Origin: Streptococcus iniae
GTDB taxonomy: Bacteria > Bacillota > Bacilli > Lactobacillales > Streptococcaceae
Assembly: GCF_030732225.1 (NCBI RefSeq)
Contig: NZ_CP132230.1
Span: 462,001 to 526,000 of the forward strand
DNA length: 64,000 nt
Direction: 5' to 3'
Both the position numbers and the translations under genes were made by a program. The notes beneath the pieces are model-generated. The model had not been told where the DNA came from, searched no databases, and was given only the letters and a program-made list of their open reading frames with translations. Of the stretch, positions 27,600 to 36,762 are shown one piece after another (within the stretch, counting starts at the first letter, position 1; each line of letters starts with the position of its first letter).

Positions 27600-29171
27600 A
27601 TGTTCTATTTTATCCCCTCTTGGTATAATGACAATCGAAAATGGTATGACAATACACCTCTATGGTTTCGCGTTTTTGAACGAATGACCTTTGATGATAC
27701 CATTAATCAATTGAAAATGTTTAAGCATGCCAAGGAAACATCACAAATACTATTACTCAATTATCAACCCCTTTTTCGCTATTTCTTGCATAAACAAGAT
27801 TTGCTTGGCGAAGATTATTGGTCGTTTTTTGATGATATTCAAAATATTTCAAAACAAAATGCCAGTCCTATTTCTTTTAAAAGCCTCAATTGGCCTAAAG
27901 AAACTCAATTTCTTTACAGTCCCTTTGCCATTGTAGCTAAGCATGCAGGAAAACAAATTGGAATCATTCATTTTGCTGAAAATGGCAATCTCTTTTACAT
28001 TGATTTTCAAATTGATGGTACAAATGACAAACGTTATATTTTTGATGATAGAGGCTTTTTATCCAGTATTCTATACTATGATAAAAGTGGTGAAGAATTG
28101 TACCAAGATTACCTCAATGAAAATGGTCTCTGGCAGGTTCGAGAGCATTTCAATGATGATCGAAAATATCTTGAAATTAACACTAATGCTGACAAAGAAT
28201 TTCAAGAATCATTTTATTCTAGCTGGGAAAACCTTATTTTAGAACGCCTGACGGCTTATAAAGCCAAGCAAATCACAAAAGATGACACCATTATTATTGC
28301 CAGTCATCCGCAACACAACGATCTGGTCAATACTGTTTTTGATCAAGAAAAAAAAGTATATTCCTTTTTTGGAGAACGCCAAAGTCTGTCAGATACTGCC
28401 GCTATTCAACCTCTGATTGCGTCATCAAGTCTCTTAGTCACAGCCAGTGAAAAAGATGAACTTGCCTTGAAAACCACAATGGAAACCTTGTCTATGACAA
28501 GCAAAAAAATGACGCGTATTTCACCATTTGATACACGTCTTCGTTTAGGACACAGTCAAACCATTCGAGAATTAATCCTCTATTTCTATATTGATGGTCT
28601 CTCTAGAGTTGAATTAGAAAAGGTTTTACGAATGCTTATGGCAATGATGGACCAGAATTTGGATATTGCCCTTTCAATTGTAACCTTTAACCGTGACTTG
28701 TCACTCAAAGAACTTGAAAAGTGGGTGACGGCAAAACTTCAAGACCATTACCAACCAGAACACTTTTTTGAAAAAACTGCTGATGATGCTGAAAACCAAT
28801 TAGATGAGGATGTGGAACTTGAATTGAAGCGTATTACGTTCAATTGTTTCACCAATGAAAATCAAATTATTAAAGCATTAGACAGAGCAAGACTTGTCAT
28901 TGATTTGGGACAAATTCCTGACCAATACACACAAATTGCCAGCATTAGTGCAGGTGTGCCTCAAATTAACAGGGTAAAAACCGACTACGTCAATCATTTG
29001 GAAAATGGCTGGCTTTTACAAGACTTAGAAGCCTTACCAGAAGCCATTCATTATTATTTTGATGGCTTGGCCAATTGGAATGCTTCACTGGTCTATGCTA
29101 TTCAAAAAATGGCGGATTATACTGGCGGAAATATTTTAAAACAATGGAAAGACTTACTAGAAAAGGACTAG
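27600..29171 (+). CDS. asp1: Accessory Sec system protein Asp1
   Basis: A 523-residue cytosolic protein starting FYFIPSWYNDNRKWYDNTPLWFR, typical of Asp1. Asp1 has a glycosyltransferase-like (GT-B) fold without catalytic function and forms a complex with Asp2 and Asp3 that binds adhesin and SecA2. It is placed 10 bp after secY2 and 6 bp before asp2. Length and position match the family. Confidence 0.93.
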   Translation: MFYFIPSWYNDNRKWYDNTPLWFRVFERMTFDDTINQLKMFKHAKETSQILLLNYQPLFRYFLHKQDLLGEDYWSFFDDIQNISKQNASPISFKSLNWPKETQFLYSPFAIVAKHAGKQIGIIHFAENGNLFYIDFQIDGTNDKRYIFDDRGFLSSILYYDKSGEELYQDYLNENGLWQVREHFNDDRKYLEINTNADKEFQESFYSSWENLILERLTAYKAKQITKDDTIIIASHPQHNDLVNTVFDQEKKVYSFFGERQSLSDTAAIQPLIASSSLLVTASEKDELALKTTMETLSMTSKKMTRISPFDTRLRLGHSQTIRELILYFYIDGLSRVELEKVLRMLMAMMDQNLDIALSIVTFNRDLSLKELEKWVTAKLQDHYQPEHFFEKTADDAENQLDEDVELELKRITFNCFTNENQIIKALDRARLVIDLGQIPDQYTQIASISAGVPQINRVKTDYVNHLENGWLLQDLEALPEAIHYYFDGLANWNASLVYAIQKMADYTGGNILKQWKDLLEKD

Positions 29172-29177
29172 TCTACA

Positions 29178-30755
29178 ATGAAAGTATTACAGATTGGACA
29201 AAGAAATTGGGCTGATGAAATTTCTCAATTGCCAGAAGATATGGAATGGCTCAATTGTCCATCACATGAGCTTCCACAATTTTTAGAAGTTTTGGAGGAA
29301 AAGGCATTAGCAAATTTGCCCAAAGTCACATTAGACGAGGAAGTTGCTAAAATTAGGTTACGCTTTGATGCTGTTTTAATCACAGAAGAAGTCAATGAAG
29401 CAGACTTAAGCCCTTTAATGGATACGATAGAAGCCTATGGGCTCTATCATGATCAGGGCTTACATTTGATTTCTACCCAAGCAGATGGTATTTTTCGTCG
29501 GAAAGTTTTACGTGAATTAATTGCACAAGGAAGTATAGAAGACAAACTCAATTTTCTATATTTGACCTTGTTTGATAGTCAGTATGGGGCTAAGTTAAAA
29601 ATACCAGATATCGATGTGAGCCCAGGTTTCCAAGGTGATATCTCTTATGATGGCCATGTTGCAGTCAATTTCTCAGCTGATTTTGGTGAAGATTTTCACC
29701 CCTTATTTACCTTCCGCTACAATTTACCAAGCTTTCCTGTTGCTTTAGAACTTTGGTTAGAATATGTTAAAGTCTCAGGAGATAGTCATATCCGTTTAGA
29801 AATAACCCCTATGAGAAAGGGGAGTTTGCATGATGTCATGCCGTCAGTTATCTTTGAAGAAAGGGATATGCAAGAGCCCTTTGTCTTACCACCAGACCCT
29901 GAAGTTGGCTTTTACGCCATATCAGTATTTGCTAAAGGAAAGGGTGTCCTGAGCTTTGGCCCACTTCACTGGCGTTACTCTCGAATGGGGCTTGGAAAAT
30001 TTGTCTTAGGTGGCGAGCGTTTTAATGATTCCAAACGTCAAGAATTGATTTATTATTTTAATCCAGGTGACATGAAGCCACCAATGAATGTTTATTTTTC
30101 AGGTTTCAGACCAGCAGAAGGTTTTGAGGGCTTTGGGATTATGAAGTCCCTCAAATCACCATTTATGTTAATTGGTGATCCAAGGTTAGAAGGGGGAGCC
30201 TTTTATATTGGATCAGAAGAAATCGAAAACAAGGTTGAAGAGGTCATTCAAGAGTCATTAGACTATCTTGGCTTTGACGCTAGACAATTGATTTTATCAG
30301 GGCTTTCAATGGGGACTTATGGCGCTCTTTATTATGCCTCGCACTTTAATCCTCATGGCGTGGTTGTTGGAAAGCCCTTTACCAACCTTGGTGACACAGC
30401 AGCAGGCATGAAATTAAAAAGACCAGATGAATTTGAGACGATTGCAGATGTGCTTAGAAATAATACTGGAGGCCTTTCAGAAAAGGATATTGAAAGCTTG
30501 AATCAAAAGTTTTGGAATAAATTTTCACAATCTACTTTTCCAAGAACTCGTTTTGCCATTGCCTATATGGAACATGATGATTATGATAACACAGCAACAA
30601 AACTATTAATTGAAGACTTATCTGCCAAAGGGGCTCATATTTACACCAAAGGTTATGAAGGCCGTCATAATGACAATAGTCGTTCTATTAATAAATGGTT
30701 TATGCGTCAATATGTAGATCTCTTAGAAGCTGATTTTGAAAGGAAATATTCATAA
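29178..30755 (+). CDS. asp2: Accessory Sec system protein Asp2 (O-acetyltransferase-like)
   Basis: A 525-residue protein with a C-terminal alpha/beta-hydrolase-like domain. The nucleophile elbow GLSMGTYG places the catalytic Ser at about residue 377, and a His in EGRHNDNSR at about 496 completes a likely triad. In S. gordonii Asp2 acetylates GlcNAc on the serine-rich-repeat adhesin and also acts in export. Here the triad looks intact, although no adhesin gene is in the window. Its stop overlaps the asp3 start (TAATG). Confidence 0.93.
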   Translation: MKVLQIGQRNWADEISQLPEDMEWLNCPSHELPQFLEVLEEKALANLPKVTLDEEVAKIRLRFDAVLITEEVNEADLSPLMDTIEAYGLYHDQGLHLISTQADGIFRRKVLRELIAQGSIEDKLNFLYLTLFDSQYGAKLKIPDIDVSPGFQGDISYDGHVAVNFSADFGEDFHPLFTFRYNLPSFPVALELWLEYVKVSGDSHIRLEITPMRKGSLHDVMPSVIFEERDMQEPFVLPPDPEVGFYAISVFAKGKGVLSFGPLHWRYSRMGLGKFVLGGERFNDSKRQELIYYFNPGDMKPPMNVYFSGFRPAEGFEGFGIMKSLKSPFMLIGDPRLEGGAFYIGSEEIENKVEEVIQESLDYLGFDARQLILSGLSMGTYGALYYASHFNPHGVVVGKPFTNLGDTAAGMKLKRPDEFETIADVLRNNTGGLSEKDIESLNQKFWNKFSQSTFPRTRFAIAYMEHDDYDNTATKLLIEDLSAKGAHIYTKGYEGRHNDNSRSINKWFMRQYVDLLEADFERKYS

Positions 30756-31291
30756 TGCAAGAACTGTTAAAGCAGATAAAATGGCAAGAGGTGCACTCAG
30801 GTTCAGCATATCTTTATGGCACCTCGATACGCTTCTTGGAGGATTCTGTGATTTTTACTAATGAAAGATTAGCTTCAGGCAAACCGTTGGTGACCTTTTT
30901 GTCTAAAACACATTATCAAGGAAATCGATGTGAACCAGATTTACCTGTGCTCATTCCAAATGAAAAATATGTTATTGAAAGTAATATCAGTTCTGAACCT
31001 CTAAATCGCATTTTCATTCAGCTTAATTTCTTTAACCGTTTGGGTGAAAAAATGAGTTTTGAAGTGCTTAGAGATTGTAAAGGTGAATTTTTATATCCTG
31101 AGGAAGCTTATGCTTATGATGTGACTGTTTTTAGCTCAGGTTGTTCACAGATGCACTTTCACGACATAAGCATTTACCATAAAAGACAACATGACAAAGT
31201 GAATGAAGATACCCCACCTGCTAATTGTTATCAGGAAAATCAATTACCAGAGGCACTAGAGTTTGTTAAAGCACATATCCAGGTTAAATGA
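30755..31291 (+). CDS. asp3: Accessory Sec system protein Asp3
   Basis: A 178-residue soluble protein rich in beta strands, starting on the asp2 stop. Asp3 has a carbohydrate-binding-like fold and completes the Asp1-Asp2-Asp3 complex. The family is recognised from its central segment (IFIQLNFFNRLGEKM) and position. Confidence 0.9.
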   Translation: MQELLKQIKWQEVHSGSAYLYGTSIRFLEDSVIFTNERLASGKPLVTFLSKTHYQGNRCEPDLPVLIPNEKYVIESNISSEPLNRIFIQLNFFNRLGEKMSFEVLRDCKGEFLYPEEAYAYDVTVFSSGCSQMHFHDISIYHKRQHDKVNEDTPPANCYQENQLPEALEFVKAHIQVK

Positions 31292-31310
31292 TGAAGTAAG
31301 GAAAGTAGCA

Positions 31311-33689
31311 ATGAGACAGAGAAATTCATTCATTAATAGAATGAAATTACGAGAATTAAAACAACTCCTAAAAAAAATCAACGCAATGGCTGATCAGATA
31401 GCGGTGTTATCTGATGTTGATTTATCAGCTAAAACCCTTGAATTTCGCAATCGACTAGCAAATGGTGACACATTGGATTCCATTCTTGTTGAAGCATTTG
31501 CTGTTATGAGAGAAGCAGATAAACGTGTTTTAGGAATGTTTCCCTTTGATGTTCAGGTTTTAGGTGGTTTAGCCTTGCATTTTGGCCATATTGCAGAGAT
31601 GAAGACAGGAGAAGGAAAAACCCTAACAGCAACCCTGCCTTTATACCTAAATGCCTTAACGAGAAAAGGTGCCATATTAGTGACAACAAATGACTACTTG
31701 GCAAAACGTGATGCTCAAGAAATGGGAGTTGTCTATCAATTTATGGGGCTAACAGTTGGCTTAGGTGTTTTCGAAGAAGATGAAGACGTTGACGCTGAGA
31801 TGAAGCGTGCAGTTTATGCTGCAGATATCACTTATACGACAAGCACACGTTTGGGATTTGATTATTTGGTTAATAACCTTGCCGGAGATAAGAAGGATAA
31901 GTTTTTACCTGCTTTTAATTATGTTATTGTTGATGAAGCAGATGCTGTCTTACTTGATAATGCCCAAACCCCATTAATCATTTCAGGCTTACCCCGTGTG
32001 CAATCAAATCTTTATGATGTCAGCAATCAGTTTGTGCAAACATTGAAAGAAGATGAATTTCGTTATTTAAGTGGCGATAAAGTCGTCTATCTGAAAGAAG
32101 CTGGAATTGAATACGCACAATCCTTTTTCAACATCCCAGATCTATATGACAGTACTTATTTTGAGTTAAATCGTCATATTAATCTTGCCCTTCGGGCTCA
32201 TTATCTTTATAAAAAAGATGTTGATTACGTTGTTGATGATGACGAAGTCAAGTTGTTAGATAATCGAACAGGCCGTATTTTAGAAGGAACAAGACTACAA
32301 TCAGGGGTGCATCAAGCCATTGAGACTAAAGAAGGGGTCAAAAAAACAAAAGACTCACGTTCCATGGCTTCTGTTACTTACCAAAGTCTCTTTAATATGT
32401 TTCCCAAATTAGCAGGGATGACAGGAACCGCAAAAACTGCCGAGGATGAGTTGATTGCCACTTACCGAGTTTCAGTAATTGTTATCCCAACAAATCTTCC
32501 CTTAAAAAGGATTGATTACCCGGATAAAGTGTATGTCACATTACCTGAAAAATTATATGCAACCTTAGCCTATGTTAAAGACTTGTATGAAAAAGGGCAA
32601 CCCGTCCTACTCATTTCAGGAACTGTTGATATTGCTGAAATTTATTCAAGAATGTTGCTTCAAGAAGGGATTCCTCACAGTGTTTTAACAGCTAAAAATA
32701 TTGCTAAAGAAGCACTGATTATTAAAGAAGCTGGCAAAAAAGGAACCATTACAGTAGCTACCTCCATGGCTGGAAGAGGAACAGATATTAAACTTGGTGA
32801 AGGTGTTGCTGCTTTGGGAGGGCTTGCAGTTGTTGGTACCGAACGAATGCCAAATGGTCGGATTGATTTTCAACTTCGTGGCAGAGCAGGTCGACAGGGA
32901 GATCCTGGCTTAAGTCAGTTTTTTGTTTCTCTTGAGGATGAGTTATTAATGCAATATGGTGGCAAATGGTTAAAACGGTATTTTGAAAAAAATAATCATG
33001 TCAACCATAAAAAATATGGCCAAGCCTTAAAAAGTCGTCAAGTTCAAAGAATTATATCATTAGCACAAGAAAAGAGTGAAGACAAATCCGTTTCTGCAAG
33101 GGAATCTACCATCAAGTTTGATGAAAGTTTGCGCGTGCAACGAAATAAAATTTACAAACTTAGAGATGAATTAATTTATTCAGACATGAAACTTTCAAGT
33201 AAAATTGATGACATCGTTAAAGAAGTCATAGATGATTACCTCAACACTAATCCTCAGTTTGATGCTGAAAATTTAAGTCGTCTTGTTTTAGAAAATTACT
33301 CCTATAAAAAGCCCTCATTTTCACAAGCTTTTACTAACCACTATCAAGAAAGTGTCAGAGACTATTTATGGGACCTGTATCAAAAAGAAATGCAAAAAAA
33401 AGCTCAAGAATTACGAACTGACGACAAACACGAAGAGTTTTTACGCTTGTCGGTATTACGAGCAATTGATGAATCCTGGATTGAACAAGTGGATAATTTA
33501 CAACAACTAAAAGCATTTGTTACCATGCGCCAAATTGCACAACGTGACTCCATCACAGAATATTACAGGGAGTCTTTGGAGTCTTATAACAAAATGGAAA
33601 GCCGTATCAAAAAATCCATAGTTAGAAACATTATGCTAAGTGCTATCGAAGGAAATGCTGATAAAGGCTATTCCATCTATTTTGTCTAA
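31311..33689 (+). CDS. secA2: Accessory Sec ATPase SecA2
   Basis: A 792-residue SecA homologue with Walker A EMKTGEGKT (about residues 97-105), the NDYLAKRDA motif, DEAD box VIVDEADAV (about 208), and helicase motifs TSMAGRGTDIKL and QLRGRAGRQGD. It lacks the C-terminal zinc-binding tail of SecA1, as usual for SecA2. I start at 31311, where TAAGGAAAG precedes ATG; an earlier in-frame start would lie inside asp3. It powers export through SecY2. Confidence 0.95.
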   Translation: MRQRNSFINRMKLRELKQLLKKINAMADQIAVLSDVDLSAKTLEFRNRLANGDTLDSILVEAFAVMREADKRVLGMFPFDVQVLGGLALHFGHIAEMKTGEGKTLTATLPLYLNALTRKGAILVTTNDYLAKRDAQEMGVVYQFMGLTVGLGVFEEDEDVDAEMKRAVYAADITYTTSTRLGFDYLVNNLAGDKKDKFLPAFNYVIVDEADAVLLDNAQTPLIISGLPRVQSNLYDVSNQFVQTLKEDEFRYLSGDKVVYLKEAGIEYAQSFFNIPDLYDSTYFELNRHINLALRAHYLYKKDVDYVVDDDEVKLLDNRTGRILEGTRLQSGVHQAIETKEGVKKTKDSRSMASVTYQSLFNMFPKLAGMTGTAKTAEDELIATYRVSVIVIPTNLPLKRIDYPDKVYVTLPEKLYATLAYVKDLYEKGQPVLLISGTVDIAEIYSRMLLQEGIPHSVLTAKNIAKEALIIKEAGKKGTITVATSMAGRGTDIKLGEGVAALGGLAVVGTERMPNGRIDFQLRGRAGRQGDPGLSQFFVSLEDELLMQYGGKWLKRYFEKNNHVNHKKYGQALKSRQVQRIISLAQEKSEDKSVSARESTIKFDESLRVQRNKIYKLRDELIYSDMKLSSKIDDIVKEVIDDYLNTNPQFDAENLSRLVLENYSYKKPSFSQAFTNHYQESVRDYLWDLYQKEMQKKAQELRTDDKHEEFLRLSVLRAIDESWIEQVDNLQQLKAFVTMRQIAQRDSITEYYRESLESYNKMESRIKKSIVRNIMLSAIEGNADKGYSIYFV

Positions 33690-33700
33690 GAGGAGTTATC

Positions 33701-35218
33701 ATGACCATATATAATATTAATTTAGGTATAGGTTGGGCAAGCAGTGGTGTTGAATATGCCCAAGCCTACCGAGCCTCGGTATTGCGAGAACAAGGAATTC
33801 CTGCAAAATTTATTTTTACTGATATGTTTCAGTCTGAAAACCTCCAACATTTCACATCTAATATTGGTTTTAAAGATCACGAAATTATCTGGCTTTATGG
33901 CTTTTTCACAGATATTAAAGTTGCGCCAACAACTTACTCTAAGGCTGAGCTTGAAAAAAGTTTTCCTAGCCCTATTAGCAAAATTGAAAATAATGGTCGT
34001 TTAGTTCGTTATTATTTTGAAAATCAGGATTATTATGTCAATGCGACACTTTGTGGTCAGGAAAATAAGGCTGTGCAGCGGGTTGAGCATGTGTCAAAAG
34101 GGAAATTAATTCGTAAGGATTATTACAGTTACACTAAAGTTTTTAGTGAATACTATGCTCCAAGTAATGACAAACCGCACTTGTATCAAAGGACTTTCTT
34201 TAATGAAGACGGCAGCTTAGCTTATGAAGAAATCGTAATGGAGAACAGAAGTATCTTCCAGTTTTCAGATGAGATCTGCTATAGCAAAGATGACCTTGTT
34301 GCCTATATGCTTAAGCAGTTACACTTAAGCCACCAAGACATCATCTTATTAGATCGTGCAACAGGTATTGGTCAAGCAGTTCTTCAACACCGTGGTGCTG
34401 CTAAGTTAGCCGTCGTTATTCATGCCGAACACTTTAGTGTTAATGGAACTGATGATGATAATATCCTTTGGAATAATTATTATGACTATCAATTTACCAA
34501 TGCTGATAAAATTGATGCCTTTATTGCATCAACAGAAAAACAAAAAACAGTTTTAGAGCAGCAATTTAAAAAATACAATCACATGGAACCTAGAGTCTAT
34601 GCCATTCCAGTGGGAAGTCTTGATGAGTTGAAGTATCCGAGTCAAGCAAGAAAACCTTTTTCCTTATTAACAGGCTCCCGATTGGCTGGTGAAAAACATA
34701 TTGATTGGTTGGTTTCAGCTGTCATATTAGCACATGACAAATTACCAGGGCTAACCTTTGATATTTATGGAGAAGGTGGAGAACGCAGTAAGCTTGGAGA
34801 ACTGATTCAAAAAGGCTCGGCCCAGAATTATATTAGCTTAAAAGGGCATCAAGATTTAAGAGACATTTACCAAAATTATCAGGTTTATTTAACAGCTTCA
34901 ACCAGTGAAGGCTTTGGACTTACCTTGATGGAAGCTGTTGGATCAGGCCTACCTTTAATTGGTTTAGATGTGCCTTATGGTAATCAAACCTTTGTTGAGG
35001 ATGGCAAAAATGGTTACTTAATTCCGCGACAAGAACCAGACGATAGCAAACAAATGGCTAAAGCATTTGCTGAAAAAATTATCCAATATTTTCAAGATAT
35101 GGATAAAGAAAAAGCTCAGGAATATTCTTATTCCAAAGCAGAGAATTTTCTCTATGACCACCTAGCCAAATTATGGAAGAGCTTTATGGAGGAAATGACA
35201 CATGATAACAGTATTTGA
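33701..35218 (+). CDS. gtfA: Accessory Sec glycosyltransferase GtfA (Gtf1)
   Basis: A 505-residue GT4-type glycosyltransferase starting MTIYNINLGIGWASSGVEYAQ. The Rossmann-type catalytic half holds STSEGFGLTLMEAVGSGLP, the nucleotide-sugar-binding E-x7-E pattern. GtfA adds GlcNAc to Ser/Thr of serine-rich-repeat adhesins and needs GtfB as partner. It overlaps gtfB by 17 bp. Confidence 0.93.
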   Translation: MTIYNINLGIGWASSGVEYAQAYRASVLREQGIPAKFIFTDMFQSENLQHFTSNIGFKDHEIIWLYGFFTDIKVAPTTYSKAELEKSFPSPISKIENNGRLVRYYFENQDYYVNATLCGQENKAVQRVEHVSKGKLIRKDYYSYTKVFSEYYAPSNDKPHLYQRTFFNEDGSLAYEEIVMENRSIFQFSDEICYSKDDLVAYMLKQLHLSHQDIILLDRATGIGQAVLQHRGAAKLAVVIHAEHFSVNGTDDDNILWNNYYDYQFTNADKIDAFIASTEKQKTVLEQQFKKYNHMEPRVYAIPVGSLDELKYPSQARKPFSLLTGSRLAGEKHIDWLVSAVILAHDKLPGLTFDIYGEGGERSKLGELIQKGSAQNYISLKGHQDLRDIYQNYQVYLTASTSEGFGLTLMEAVGSGLPLIGLDVPYGNQTFVEDGKNGYLIPRQEPDDSKQMAKAFAEKIIQYFQDMDKEKAQEYSYSKAENFLYDHLAKLWKSFMEEMTHDNSI

Positions 35219-36509
35219 ATGGTTAGACCAAAGATCGCTTGATTTGCATTATTCCTTAGAAGTATCAGGTTTCAAGGGAGTCAGTGTTCTTTTGAATGAT
35301 GATGGTAATCTTCCAAAAGGCTTTACGTCACCTTACGCCTTTTTTTGCCAAATCAAAGATGGTCAAACCAAACCTGTCTATTTTAATCAGATTAAAGTAC
35401 CTGATTTTTGGCAGATTACTGGAAATAATGGAGAAGGTGACATATGGAATAATAGTGATCAAAAAGCAAAAATCTATTACCATGACCCTAAACATCTTCG
35501 TTTGGTTAAACATATTGATTGGCTTAATCCAAATGGCAAAGTCTATTTAACAGACCATTACAATCAGTTTGGTTGGGTCTTTGCTAGAACATACTTTGAT
35601 GCTGAACAAAAAATATCCCATAAAAAATATTTCAATCAACAAGGTCAAGAAATTATTAGTGAAAATCAGATGACAGGTGATATTCTTTTGCAGTGGAAAA
35701 ATCAAACCCATCATTTTGCAAACAGAACTGATTTTTTCCTTTATTATTTTAAGCAAGCAAACTTTGATCAAGAAACCATTTGGTATAATTCCTTATCAAC
35801 ACCATTTGCTTTATCCTATTATTTAGGTGGAAATGGTAAGGATATTCTCTTTTGGCAAGAAGAGATTGGGGATCAGATTCCTGGAAATATGCAAATGATT
35901 TTAGAGCGTAAAGCTTCTAGGACGCAAGGCATTGTTGTTCAGAACAAAACAAGTTTTGATAAACTAACAGCCCTCCTGTCTCAAGAACAAAAGCAGATGG
36001 TTTCTTATCTTGGTTATATCTCACCTGATTACCGGTCAAACCAAAATCGTAAAGAGATATTAATCTTGACAAATTCAGACAATATAGAGGGGCTAACAGT
36101 ACTGGTTCAAGAACTGAAAGATTACCACTTCCATATTGCAGCCTTGACTGAGATGTCACCTAAACTGATGGCTTTTGGTGATTCAGCCAGTGTTTTCTTA
36201 TACCCTAATATTGCTCCTAAAATGGCCACAAAACTCTTTGAAAAGTGTGATATCTATTTAGATATCAACCATGGTAGTGAAATATTATCGGCAACGCGTC
36301 AAGCCTTTGAATCAAACTTGGTTATTGCAGCTTTTAACAATACCTTACATGCCACTCAATTTGTCCTTAAAGAAGCTATATTCACCCCTCAGGATCATAT
36401 GGGAATGGTTAACTGGATTAAAGATCAAGACGACCTAAAACAAACAAGTTTAAAACAAAGGAAAGAAGCAGGCCAAGAAAGCCCAGAGCGATACCAAATG
36501 TTATTTTAG
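35202..36509 (+). CDS. gtfB: Accessory Sec glycosylation partner GtfB (Gtf2)
   Basis: A 435-residue protein related to GtfA in overall layout but without a clear catalytic glycosyltransferase motif, as for the non-catalytic chaperone subunit Gtf2/GtfB that lets GtfA bind acceptor protein. It overlaps gtfA by 17 bp and precedes asp4. Identified by position and length. Confidence 0.9.
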   Translation: MITVFEWLDQRSLDLHYSLEVSGFKGVSVLLNDDGNLPKGFTSPYAFFCQIKDGQTKPVYFNQIKVPDFWQITGNNGEGDIWNNSDQKAKIYYHDPKHLRLVKHIDWLNPNGKVYLTDHYNQFGWVFARTYFDAEQKISHKKYFNQQGQEIISENQMTGDILLQWKNQTHHFANRTDFFLYYFKQANFDQETIWYNSLSTPFALSYYLGGNGKDILFWQEEIGDQIPGNMQMILERKASRTQGIVVQNKTSFDKLTALLSQEQKQMVSYLGYISPDYRSNQNRKEILILTNSDNIEGLTVLVQELKDYHFHIAALTEMSPKLMAFGDSASVFLYPNIAPKMATKLFEKCDIYLDINHGSEILSATRQAFESNLVIAAFNNTLHATQFVLKEAIFTPQDHMGMVNWIKDQDDLKQTSLKQRKEAGQESPERYQMLF

Positions 36510-36522
36510 AGAGGATAATATC

Positions 36523-36690
36523 ATGACTAAAAGAAATGAATTATTGGATAAGGATATTCAAGAACGCATTGACAATGCTCGCTTTGAAAAAGGAGATGAA
36601 GAAAAAAACAAACAGTCTCTCTTTTATCTTATCGTAGTGGTGTTAGTCACCCTGTCCGTCTTATTTCCCTTACTCAGACATCTGTTTTAA
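36523..36690 (+). CDS. asp4: Small accessory Sec membrane protein Asp4 (SecE-like)
   Basis: A 55-residue protein with a charged N-terminal half (MTKRNELLDKDIQERIDNAR) and one C-terminal membrane helix (FYLIVVVLVTLSVLFPLL). GAGAGGAT lies before ATG. It is located directly after gtfB, where Asp4, the SecE-like subunit, is found. No second gene for the two-helix Asp5 follows; instead a terminator and a directly repeated boundary occur. The last six codons form the left edge of the duplicated segment. Confidence 0.8.
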   Translation: MTKRNELLDKDIQERIDNARFEKGDEEKNKQSLFYLIVVVLVTLSVLFPLLRHLF

Positions 36691-36760
36691 CCGTCTACAG
36701 CATTTCAAAAAAGCCTTCCAACTGAAATTGGGAGGCTTTTAAACACGTTTATGGAATTGA
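36669..36760. repeat. Left copy of the 92-bp direct repeat flanking the pheromone module
   Basis: It begins within the last codons of asp4 (CTTACTCAGACATCT), contains a terminator hairpin and ends with the last codons of the AraC gene in reverse (AAACACGTTTATGGAATTGA). The right copy is at 41406-41499. The core from CATTTC to the end differs only by the length of an A run; the left part has about six further changes. Direct duplication means the module between was inserted here. Confidence 0.92.
36709..36740. terminator. Bidirectional terminator after asp4
   Basis: AAAAGCCTTCCAA pairs with TTGGGAGGCTTTT with one mismatch around CTGAAA, with A/T runs both ways. It serves asp4 and the converging regulator gene. 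The same hairpin recurs in the right repeat. Confidence 0.85.
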
Positions 36761-36762
36761 TA

